64,000 bases of DNA from Lewinellaceae bacterium (lineage in GTDB: Bacteria > Bacteroidota > Bacteroidia > Chitinophagales > Saprospiraceae). The stretch lies in NCBI GenBank assembly GCA_020636275.1, contig JACJYD010000001.1, forward strand, positions 1,550,001 through 1,614,000, written 5' to 3'. Position 1 is the stretch's first letter. Each line of letters opens with the position of its first letter. Below, one piece after another: positions 7,586 through 15,145 of this stretch. The position numbers and the translations under genes were made by a program. The notes under the pieces were generated by a model, which saw only the letters and a list, made by a program, of their open reading frames with translations, was not told the origin of the DNA and searched no databases.

Positions 7586-10500
7586 ATGACTCCCATGAAG
7601 ACGCCGGCCATTTTGAGTCCATTTTGCTTCCTTCCCCTCGCCTTTTTATACAGTCTCTCCTTATCCGCCCAACCCGACCCCATCTACGCCGATATCGAAA
7701 ACCCGGCCGTCGTAGCGCGCCATAAGGAAGAAGGAAGGGCATCCTTCCAGCCTTCCCTGTATGCCGGGGACTATATTCCCCTGAATGGGAAATGGAAGTT
7801 TTACTGGTCCAAGAACCCGGCCGAACGGCCCCGCGATTTTTTCAGGGAGGATTACGACATCAGCGGGTGGAGCCGCATCGACGTGCCGTCCAACTGGCAG
7901 TTGCAGGGTTATGATATCCCCATCTACATCAACCAACCCTACGAATGGGCCGACAAAGGGGCGCCGTTTACCGATATGAAAAACGGGCCGGAGCCGCCCC
8001 GCATCCCGCGTGATTATAACCCGGTGGGCTCTTACCGGCACGAATTTGATATCCGGGAAAACTGGCTGGACCGAAAGGTCTATCTCCACTTCGGCGCCGT
8101 CTCCTCGGCGATGTATGTGTGGGTGAATGGAAAAGAAGTGGGCTACAGCCAGGGCAGTAAACTCCCCGCCGAATTCGACCTGACCGGCTTTATTCGCCCC
8201 GGAAAGAACACCCTTGCCGTGGAAGTCTACCGCTGGAGCGACGGCAGCTACCTCGAATGCCAGGACTTCTGGCGGATGAGCGGGATCACCCGGGAGGTGT
8301 ACCTGTACGCTGTGCCCAAAACCCATATTTCCGACATCACCGTCCGTTCTCTTCTCACCGGCGACTTTCAGGGAGGTGAGCTGGATGTTGCTGTCGACCT
8401 CCGGTCTGATCAGGAGGCACCCGGTTTTTCGGTGGACATCCACTTGTTGGATAGGGGCGCCTCGGTTTATTTTGCGTCAGAACCCGTAACGTTCTCTTCC
8501 GGCAGCGGAAGGGTTCAATTTCGCCACACGATGGAAACGGTGAAAGCCTGGAGCGCGGAAAAGCCCAACCTTTATCAACTGGCGGTCGATTTGAGAGATG
8601 TTTCGGGACAGGTTATTCAGTCCGTGGACCAAATGGTCGGATTCCGGACCGTGGAGATCAAAGAGGGGCATCTTCTCCTGAACGGACAGAAGATCTTCTT
8701 CAAAGGGGCGGATTACCACGAGCACCATCCCGAGACCGGCCATGTGGTGGACGAAGCCACGATACGGAAAGACCTGGAATTGATGAAGCGCCACAACCTC
8801 AATGCCATCCGGACCTCGCACTACCCACAGCCTGAATTGTTTTACGAACTGTGTGATCAATATGGTTTCTATGTCATTGACGAGGCCAACATCGAGTCGC
8901 ACGGCATGGGGTACGGCGAGCGTTCCCTGGCCAAGGACCGCGCCTGGCTGGAAGCCCATATGCAGCGCACCATCCGCATGTACGAACGCGACAAGAACCA
9001 CCCCTGCGTGCTCATCTGGTCGCTGGGCAACGAGATGGGCGATGGGGTGAATACTCAGGCTACGGCCAACTGGCTGCGGGCCAACGATCCCACCCGGCCG
9101 GTGCAGTCCGAGCGGGCGGGACTGGGGGAGAATACCGACATTTACTGCCCCATGTACCCCGAGCCCGAACATTTGATCGCCTATGCCGAAGGCAAAGTCA
9201 CGAATGGCACACCCAACCGTCCGCTCATCATGTGCGAGTATGCCCACTCCATGGGCAACAGCACCGGCAATCTGCAGGAGTATTGGGATATCATCGAGTC
9301 GCACGACTACCTCCAGGGCGGCCTGATCTGGGACTGGGTCGACCAGGGGCTGACCAAATACACCCCGGAGGGTGAGAAGTACTGGGCCTACGGGGGCGAT
9401 TTCGGCCCGCCCGGCCTGATGCCCTCCGAGGGCAATTTCCTGATCAACGGCCTGGTCTTTCCGGACCGGACCCCGCACCCTGCCCTGGAGGAAGTGAAAA
9501 AGGTGTATCAAAATATCAAATTCAGCGCCAATGCCGCCGCAATCGAGGAGGGACGGATCGAGGTGTCCAATGGTTTTTTCTTCACCAATCTGAGCGAATT
9601 CCAGTTTCAATGGACCTGGTTGGCCAATGGAGAACCGGTGCTAAACGGTGACTTTGTCCTGAACGACCTTCCGCCCCTACAAAAGAAGCAGGTTCGCATT
9701 CCCCTTCCGGATCCCATGGAAGGCGGGAAGGAGTATTTTTTAAATATCAAGGCAATTACGTTGAAGGAGGCCGGGCTCATTCCGGCCGGATGGGAAATAG
9801 CCAAGGAAGAATTTCAACTCAACCCGTTTGAACCCAATTTGCCTATATTCGAAGGAGAGGCAGATAAAATGGTGACTCAATCCAGGGATTTTCTTCAAAT
9901 AAAAAACGAGGTATTGGAACTCGGTTTTGATGTACAGACCGGGTTGCTGTCGCACTATATTATCGACGGAGACACGCTGATCGACGCCCCCGTAACACCC
10001 AATTTTTGGCGGGCCCCCAACGATAATGATTTTGGGAACGAACACCAGGTCCGAACAGCGGTTTGGAAAGAAGCCAGTCGTGACCGCATTCTGAAAGCGA
10101 AGGATCGCCGGGTGTGGGCAGAAGGAGGAAAGACGACCGTTCGAACCGTCCACGAATTGCCGGCGGTTGGAGGCACACTCACCACCGAGTACGAGATCAA
10201 TCGCGAAGGCGAGATCGTGGTCTATGTCAAACTGACCGGCGTTGATCCCTCCCTTCCTGAGATTCCTCGCATTGGTCAGGTCTTTCAGATCCCGGCCACT
10301 TTTGACCACGTGACCTGGTACGGCCGCGGTCCCCACGAGAACTATTGCGATCGGCGAACCTCGGCCTTTGTCGGGCAATATGAAGCCGGGGTCAAAGACC
10401 TTTACGTGCCCTACATCCGTCCCCAGGAGAACGGCTACCACACAGATGTGCGCTGGGTTCGGTTTGTAAATGAAAAGGGTAGGGGATTGGAGTTCTCCGG

Positions 10501-10735
10501 GCTACCCCTGGTCTGTTTCAGCGCCCATTACAATACCATCGATGATTTTGACGCCGGCCCAGCCCGCACCGGACATACCTACGATATCGTGCCCCGTCCG
10601 CACATTTACATCAACCTCGATTACAAGCAAATGGGAGTAGGGGGGAACGACAGTTGGGGCTCAAAGCCATTGCCGAAGTATATGATCCCACCGGGGGATT
10701 ACCAATACAGCTTCATCATTCGTCCTGTTTTTTAA
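7586..10735 (+). CDS. Secreted GH2 beta-galactosidase (LacZ-like)
   Basis: 1,049 aa, the usual length of long LacZ-type glycoside hydrolase family 2 enzymes. A signal peptide (FCFLPLAFLYSLSLSAQ) predicts export to the periplasm or beyond. Order: sugar-binding jelly roll (~60-240), Ig-like domain, TIM barrel (~370-650), then a second Ig-like and a C-terminal Bgal_small_N-type domain. The acid/base Glu is E483 in WSLGNEMGDG; the nucleophile is E551 in IMCEYAHSMGNS. The downstream GGLIWDWVDQGL motif is conserved in the family. It hydrolyses terminal beta-galactosides; the natural substrate is unknown, and no SusC/D or other carbohydrate-utilisation genes adjoin it. ATG 7586 or 7595 could start it. 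The stop codon runs into a repeat element. Confidence 0.93.
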   Translation: MTPMKTPAILSPFCFLPLAFLYSLSLSAQPDPIYADIENPAVVARHKEEGRASFQPSLYAGDYIPLNGKWKFYWSKNPAERPRDFFREDYDISGWSRIDVPSNWQLQGYDIPIYINQPYEWADKGAPFTDMKNGPEPPRIPRDYNPVGSYRHEFDIRENWLDRKVYLHFGAVSSAMYVWVNGKEVGYSQGSKLPAEFDLTGFIRPGKNTLAVEVYRWSDGSYLECQDFWRMSGITREVYLYAVPKTHISDITVRSLLTGDFQGGELDVAVDLRSDQEAPGFSVDIHLLDRGASVYFASEPVTFSSGSGRVQFRHTMETVKAWSAEKPNLYQLAVDLRDVSGQVIQSVDQMVGFRTVEIKEGHLLLNGQKIFFKGADYHEHHPETGHVVDEATIRKDLELMKRHNLNAIRTSHYPQPELFYELCDQYGFYVIDEANIESHGMGYGERSLAKDRAWLEAHMQRTIRMYERDKNHPCVLIWSLGNEMGDGVNTQATANWLRANDPTRPVQSERAGLGENTDIYCPMYPEPEHLIAYAEGKVTNGTPNRPLIMCEYAHSMGNSTGNLQEYWDIIESHDYLQGGLIWDWVDQGLTKYTPEGEKYWAYGGDFGPPGLMPSEGNFLINGLVFPDRTPHPALEEVKKVYQNIKFSANAAAIEEGRIEVSNGFFFTNLSEFQFQWTWLANGEPVLNGDFVLNDLPPLQKKQVRIPLPDPMEGGKEYFLNIKAITLKEAGLIPAGWEIAKEEFQLNPFEPNLPIFEGEADKMVTQSRDFLQIKNEVLELGFDVQTGLLSHYIIDGDTLIDAPVTPNFWRAPNDNDFGNEHQVRTAVWKEASRDRILKAKDRRVWAEGGKTTVRTVHELPAVGGTLTTEYEINREGEIVVYVKLTGVDPSLPEIPRIGQVFQIPATFDHVTWYGRGPHENYCDRRTSAFVGQYEAGVKDLYVPYIRPQENGYHTDVRWVRFVNEKGRGLEFSGLPLVCFSAHYNTIDDFDAGPARTGHTYDIVPRPHIYINLDYKQMGVGGNDSWGSKPLPKYMIPPGDYQYSFIIRPVF

Positions 10736-10831
10736 ACCGCTAAGACGCTAAGGACGCAAAGTCGTCACGTCTTTGCACTTCAGGTAATTGTAAAGACCTG
10801 ACCTCTTCGCGTCCTTAGCGCCTTTGCGGTT
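10735..10831. repeat. Inverted-repeat element (family A, copy 2)
   Basis: 27-nt arms at 10735-10761 and 10805-10831 with a few mismatches share the core CGCTAAGGACGCAAAG and the interior GTAATTGTAAAGA with the element at 6085-6255. The outer GAGTCATCCCGAAT repeats are missing. It starts at the last base of the beta-galactosidase stop codon and lies between convergent genes, where it may also act as a terminator. Confidence 0.8.
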
Positions 10832-10838
10832 AAAAAAA

Positions 10839-11315
10839 TCATTGAAACATCACCTCAAACGACCCCGTCACTAATTGCACATCAGTCGTGTTCCCTGTAT
10901 CCTCGACCTTAAACTGGAAGGTTCCCTTCCCGTCCGTATCGTTGAGCACATCGAACTTAACCCAGTTGTCCGGATCATTGAAGATGGCCTCATAATCAGG
11001 GTCTTTGCTGAGCTTAGGTCTGTTGGGTTTGTAGGTGAAGGTGAGGTTTTGGTTGGCTTCGATATTGATGCCGAGAACCGGGTTGGTCACGACCAGGAAG
11101 ATTCGCTTTTTGTCATCGGTTTCTGCCCGGATACTGAATTCGTAGTAAAATAAATTGAACCCATTGAAGAAGGCTTCTACGGAATAATCGCCTTCAACGG
11201 TCTTTCCGTCGATGGTGAATTTTATTGTGCCATCTTGTTGTTTGGGGTCGAGTTGGTGTTTGACGCAGCTGGAAAGCAGCATAAAAGGCAAAAATAACAG
11301 TACGAATCGCTTCAT
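10839..11315 (-). CDS. Putative lipoprotein
   Basis: 158 aa from ATG 11315. A longer reading frame begins at 11381, but that extension is translated from a palindrome and would hide the signal. The N-terminus MKRFVLLFLPFMLLSSC is a lipoprotein signal peptide with lipobox LLSSC, so it is probably lipidated and exported. The mature part is a beta-rich domain of unknown family with a basic/acidic mix and no recognisable catalytic motif. It sits downstream of the MscS genes, separated by a strong inverted repeat, and converges on the beta-galactosidase. Confidence 0.7.
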   Translation of the reverse strand: MKRFVLLFLPFMLLSSCVKHQLDPKQQDGTIKFTIDGKTVEGDYSVEAFFNGFNLFYYEFSIRAETDDKKRIFLVVTNPVLGINIEANQNLTFTYKPNRPKLSKDPDYEAIFNDPDNWVKFDVLNDTDGKGTFQFKVEDTGNTTDVQLVTGSFEVMFQ

Positions 11316-11346
11316 GAAGAGGAGTTTAATGGGTGAAAATGGATAA

Positions 11347-11385
11347 AATTTTGAAGCGGGGAGCTTGGCCCCCCGCTTCAAAATT
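11347..11385. terminator. Terminator-like 15-bp inverted repeat
   Basis: Arms AATTTTGAAGCGGGG (11347-11361) and its complement (11371-11385), loop 9 nt. On the minus strand the hairpin is followed by TTTTATCC. It lies between the mscS operon end and the lipoprotein gene. Confidence 0.7.
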
Positions 11386-11413
11386 AGAAAAAGAAACGCT
11401 ATTTACGTCTCCT

Positions 11414-11653
11414 CTATTGCGTTTGGACTTTAGCGGCTCGTTTCATCCAGAACCAGTGGGTGAGGAAGAGCAGGATACTGATCACGATCAGGCTGCCGGA
11501 AACCGTCATACTCCGGATGGCATCCAGCCTTCCCCTTTGGATCTGATCTTCTTTGGCGGCTTCGTACATCGCTTTCAGCGTTTCGTCGCTCGGCATATAG
11601 GAAGCCACCGATGCCTCTTGCCCGGGTTTTTGCGGGGTCTTCAGGATATCCAT
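11414..11653 (-). CDS. Small single-span membrane protein
   Basis: 79 aa: a soluble N-terminal ~50 residues (DETLKAMYEAAKEDQIQRGRLDAI), one transmembrane helix (VSGSLIVISILLFLTHWFW, ~51-69), then a basic tail (MKRAAK). It starts 4 nt after the stop of the MscS-like gene, so the two are probably co-transcribed. The orientation is N-out/C-in if the positive-inside rule holds. The function is unknown; a partner of the channel is possible. Confidence 0.65.
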   Translation of the reverse strand: MDILKTPQKPGQEASVASYMPSDETLKAMYEAAKEDQIQRGRLDAIRSMTVSGSLIVISILLFLTHWFWMKRAAKVQTQ

Positions 11654-11657
11654 CTTG

Positions 11658-12470
11658 TCATTTGTTCATATGCACGTCCAATTGGGGGAATGGGATCGTA
11701 ATACCCTGTTTGTCAAAGGCTTTCTTTACATTTTCATACATGTAAAAATAGGTGTCCCAATAGTGTTCGCTCTTGCAAAAAGGCCTGCTGGCCAAATCGA
11801 TGGAACTGCTTCCCCAGGCGCCGACGACTACCCCTTGTGCGGGATCGTCGAGGATATAGGGACATTCCTTTCCGACGCTCAGAATGATTTCCCGCGCCTT
11901 GTCAATGTCGTCGCTATAACTGATGCTGAAGGTGAACTCCACTCCGATGATGCCCTGACCGGAGATATTGGTCATTACATTGCTGGTGACCACCCCATTG
12001 GGCACGATGATGTGTTTGTTGTCGAGGGTGACCAGGACGGTGTTGAACACCTGGATCTCCTTGACCGTGCCTGTAAAACCGCCGCCGATCGTCACCAGGT
12101 CGCCCACCTTGTAGGGTTTGAATACCAGCAGGAGCACGCCGCTGGCAAAATGCCCCAGGCTGCCTTGCAAGGCCAGGCCCACCGCAAAGGCCAGGGCGCT
12201 GAAGATGGCGATGAAAGAGGTCGTCTCGATGCCGAACATGCCCGCCACACTCAGGAGCACGAGGATTTTCAGTCCGACACTGATCAAAGAGGCCAGGAAA
12301 GGGCGAATCGTTTCGTCAAACCCCCGCTTTTCCATGGTTTTGCGGAGGAAGTGCGTAATGCGGCCGATGATCCAAAAACCCAGTAAGAGGGTGATGATGG
12401 CGCCTACTACTTTGGGTGCGTAGGTGGTTAGAAGTTTTCCGAGTTCTTCGAGATTAAGTAATTGGTCCAT
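11658..12470 (-). CDS. mscS: MscS-family small-conductance mechanosensitive channel
   Basis: 270 aa from ATG 12470; an upstream TTG at 12491 is disfavoured. Three membrane helices fill the first ~115 residues. The pore-lining TM3 shows the Gly/Ala-rich pattern ALAFAVGLALQGSLGHFASG. The beta domain follows (FKPYKVGDLVTIGGGFTGTV, DNKHIIVPNGVV) and then the alpha-beta C-terminal domain. It opens under membrane tension to release solutes on hypo-osmotic shock. A -7 element (TATATTTG on the minus strand, 12489-12496) gives an expected 5' leader of roughly a dozen bases. It is followed by the 79-aa membrane protein gene. Confidence 0.9.
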   Translation of the reverse strand: MDQLLNLEELGKLLTTYAPKVVGAIITLLLGFWIIGRITHFLRKTMEKRGFDETIRPFLASLISVGLKILVLLSVAGMFGIETTSFIAIFSALAFAVGLALQGSLGHFASGVLLLVFKPYKVGDLVTIGGGFTGTVKEIQVFNTVLVTLDNKHIIVPNGVVTSNVMTNISGQGIIGVEFTFSISYSDDIDKAREIILSVGKECPYILDDPAQGVVVGAWGSSSIDLASRPFCKSEHYWDTYFYMYENVKKAFDKQGITIPFPQLDVHMNK

Positions 12471-12488
12471 AATTTCAGCGTTTTGGAC

Positions 12489-12496
12489 CAAATATA
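12489..12496 (-). promoter_or_regulatory. Bacteroidota -7 element for the mscS gene
   Basis: TATATTTG on the minus strand matches TAnnTTTG, ~19 nt upstream of the ATG at 12470. No good TTTG was found at the -33 position. Confidence 0.45.
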
Positions 12497-12507
12497 GGAT
12501 TTATTCT

Positions 12508-12540
12508 AAGTGAGGGGGTGACTAATTCACCCCCTCACTT
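12508..12540. terminator. 14-bp perfect inverted repeat overlapping the desaturase stop codon
   Basis: Arms AAGTGAGGGGGTGA (12508-12521) and its complement (12527-12540), loop CTAAT. The stop codon (12535-12537) of the sterol-desaturase-like gene lies inside the right arm, so the hairpin probably forms the 3' end of that transcript. Confidence 0.7.
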
Positions 12541-13548
12541 GGAAAAACCATACAGGTTCTGATGCGCAAAATTGCCCGGAAATTCCTCTACCCCCGGAAA
12601 ACCCAGCCGGATATCCCGCCCTTCGTGCGGAATGACAGCCGTGCCGAACACATAATCCCATAAGGCCAGCGTGATGCCGAAGTTGATGCCGTACCGGCGG
12701 TTTTCCGGCATCTCGTAGGCATGGTGCCAGATGTGCATCTCCGGACTGTTGAAGATCTTTTTCATGAAAGGGCCCAACGCCAGTGACCCCACCAGGGCGG
12801 AGGCGGCTACGACGCCGAGTTGGAGACCAAGACCGGGATCATTCAGCAAGTGAATATCGAATGCGCCGATGGCGATCGCGATGCCGATCAACAGCCCCAC
12901 CACACCACCCGTCACCCGGCCGGGTACGGAGATGTTGGAGTGGTTGTAATGCCCCACGGAAAGGGTGAAGATATGAATGATGAAAAAGTCGTACAGTCCG
13001 ACGCCAAGCAGGGCCAGCGGAATATATTCGATGGTCCGGTAGACCACATTTTCCATCCAATGGTACCGCAAATGCGCCGCAAAGCCCATCTGCTCGACCG
13101 AGTGGTGCACTTTGTGAAATTCCCACAGCCGCGGAACCCGGTGCAGCAGGCGGTGCACCCACCATTGCACGAAATCACGGACGAAGAACCCCACCAGCAG
13201 AATGATCCACAATGGCGAACCGTTTAGTGGGTTAGAGGCCTGCAGGTCAAAGCCGGTGAGGTTTTTGATCCCGTTATTGAACAAGTTGACCACCACGTCC
13301 GATGCGGCGTTGTAGATGATCAGTGAAAAGAGAAAGAAATTGAAGAACATATAGAAGAAATCGAGCCAAAAGTCCTCCCGGAATTTGGGCTGTTCCTTTC
13401 GCCAGGGCCGCAGCAACTCCAGCCCATAGAAAAAGGCCGAGATGAGCAATAGCCAATAGAAATAGTTGTGCCAGTTGGGATGCGTGATCTCATGCCACAA
13501 ATAGCCGGCATAGCCGAAGCCGTTGATGAAGATTTGCCAGTAGTTCAT
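12535..13548 (-). CDS. Sterol desaturase / fatty acid hydroxylase superfamily membrane protein
   Basis: 337 aa from ATG 13548. Several transmembrane helices surround the di-iron histidine clusters of the superfamily: HRLLH, HKVHH, HYNHSN and HIWHH. It is an integral membrane non-haem di-iron oxygenase that uses O2 to hydroxylate or desaturate a lipid; the substrate cannot be deduced. No cytochrome-b5 domain is present. A TACATTTG element on the minus strand (13553-13560) lies five bases before the ATG, suggesting a leaderless or nearly leaderless mRNA. The 3' end is in a perfect palindrome. Confidence 0.9.
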   Translation of the reverse strand: MNYWQIFINGFGYAGYLWHEITHPNWHNYFYWLLLISAFFYGLELLRPWRKEQPKFREDFWLDFFYMFFNFFLFSLIIYNAASDVVVNLFNNGIKNLTGFDLQASNPLNGSPLWIILLVGFFVRDFVQWWVHRLLHRVPRLWEFHKVHHSVEQMGFAAHLRYHWMENVVYRTIEYIPLALLGVGLYDFFIIHIFTLSVGHYNHSNISVPGRVTGGVVGLLIGIAIAIGAFDIHLLNDPGLGLQLGVVAASALVGSLALGPFMKKIFNSPEMHIWHHAYEMPENRRYGINFGITLALWDYVFGTAVIPHEGRDIRLGFPGVEEFPGNFAHQNLYGFSK

Positions 13549-13552
13549 GCTG

Positions 13553-13560
13553 CAAATGTA
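13553..13560 (-). promoter_or_regulatory. -7 promoter element directly before the desaturase start
   Basis: TACATTTG on the minus strand matches TAnnTTTG. Its last base is 4 nt from the ATG at 13548, placing the predicted transcription start at or next to the start codon. Confidence 0.45.
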
Positions 13561-13603
13561 GGCCTTTGAAAATGCCAATATCTGTGATTTTTATCACGAA
13601 TAG

Positions 13604-15001
13604 TTACAACTGCTCCAGCAACCATTCCCGTTCCGCCAGGGCCATCGTCTGCTCGATCTGCAGCCGAAGGGCTTCCCGCTGCCCCTGGTCGTAGGGCTTC
13701 AGGTTGACCAATTTTTTGGTGATGGCGATCGTGTTGAGGTAGTTGCTCCGGTGATAACCGATAATGCGCTTGCGGCGGATGAAGGTGCGCATAGCCTCGA
13801 GGTGGGATTCCAGCACGTCGTATTCCCCCAATTCGTACCAGATCTTTAACAGCAGGGTTTTGGCTGCCAGGTTGAGCAGCAGGTCGCGGTATTCCGACTT
13901 TTGGATCAATTGGATGGCGGCGGCGAAATTCCTCTTTTCGTATTCCAGGTTAGCAAGGCAAAAGCTGAAGATGCTGTCGCGAATGTCGGGCTTGAGCTTT
14001 TCGCGGTATTGATGGATGAACTGCTCTACCCATTCGAAATCTTTCATCACCAGACCTATGGTGACGACATTCCGGTAGGTGAAGCGGGAGAGGTAGCCGT
14101 CGATCTCCAGGTAGCCTTTTTCGAGGCCCTGCCGGTAAAGTTGGTATTCCTCTTCGAGGAAATAAGTGTTCCCTTCGTTGTACTTTTTGATGCAATAGTT
14201 GATGGCCAACAGATACAGGTTGCGCATCTCTTCCCGGGGAAAAGCCTGATCTGACTCTCCGATCTTTCGCCTAAACTGCCGGAAGTGCTCCTCCATTTCC
14301 GGATGCACCAGAGCCAGGTAACAATGGTAGTAAATTCCGATGGCCGGAATGTCCTGGATCCCGGTCCGCCCGATATAGTCCAGTACTTCTTCCAGGAGCC
14401 CGAAGCGGTATTCGGTATTGTAAACAGCCTGGTGGGAAAGAGAAAAGCACGACTGCCGAAGCTTTTGGGCAATATAGGACAGGTCGAACTGGTCGGACAC
14501 CCCCTGCAGGTTGATGGCGCCGGTGCGCCAGGACGCGGCGGCGTGATTGTACTCCTCCAGCTCGATGCGGAAGGATTGTTCAAAGTATTCCGCATTCCGG
14601 AAAGGCTCTTTTTTCTGCTGGACAACCGCCTGTCGGATGGCCGAGCGGTAGTGGCGTTCCAGGTTGCGCCGCCGGTAGAGTCCGGCCAGTTGGATCTCGT
14701 AGTCCACTGCCTGGGACTCCCGGTATTCGTAGACCAGGAATTTCTCGGCCAGTTTCAGCAACAGGCTGGAGGCGAGACGCACCCGGTGGTCGTCGAAGGA
14801 GGCTCCGGGGAAAAGGAGTCTGAACAGAGCCGGTTTCTCGGGTGGGGACTCACCGGTCCGGAGACACGCGTCCAGGATCTCCAGCAACCGGATCACATCT
14901 TCCCGTTGATTGAAAAAAGGCGAAGCGACGAATTTTTGAAGCCTTGTCCGTTCGCGGATGTCCATGGTTTGGAGCAGTTCCCAGAGTTTGGAAGATTTCA
15001 T
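13604..15001 (-). CDS. Conserved-looking alpha-helical solenoid protein, function unknown
   Basis: 465 aa, almost entirely helical, with no signal peptide or transmembrane helix. The N-terminus (MKSSKLWELLQTMDIRERTRLQKFVASPFF) and repeated pairs of amphipathic helices rich in Arg, Glu, Leu and Tyr give a TPR-like solenoid appearance without clean TPR consensus. I recall similar cytoplasmic proteins as common, uncharacterised genes in Saprospiria, but cannot confirm this here. It is monocistronic by position, divergent from the T9SS protein at 15146, with an AT-rich gap between them. A scaffold or regulatory role is only a guess. Confidence 0.7.
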   Translation of the reverse strand: MKSSKLWELLQTMDIRERTRLQKFVASPFFNQREDVIRLLEILDACLRTGESPPEKPALFRLLFPGASFDDHRVRLASSLLLKLAEKFLVYEYRESQAVDYEIQLAGLYRRRNLERHYRSAIRQAVVQQKKEPFRNAEYFEQSFRIELEEYNHAAASWRTGAINLQGVSDQFDLSYIAQKLRQSCFSLSHQAVYNTEYRFGLLEEVLDYIGRTGIQDIPAIGIYYHCYLALVHPEMEEHFRQFRRKIGESDQAFPREEMRNLYLLAINYCIKKYNEGNTYFLEEEYQLYRQGLEKGYLEIDGYLSRFTYRNVVTIGLVMKDFEWVEQFIHQYREKLKPDIRDSIFSFCLANLEYEKRNFAAAIQLIQKSEYRDLLLNLAAKTLLLKIWYELGEYDVLESHLEAMRTFIRRKRIIGYHRSNYLNTIAITKKLVNLKPYDQGQREALRLQIEQTMALAEREWLLEQL

Positions 15002-15145
15002 TTTTTACAAAATATTGTCTAACTAAAAGAAAATCAATATAAATGATAAAAATTTTAAAAACTATTATTTACAAATCACAATTTTTGTAGTTGTAGGCCC
15101 AGGTTCTTTCCAACATCTTTGTATCGTGAAAAACAATTTATGCCC

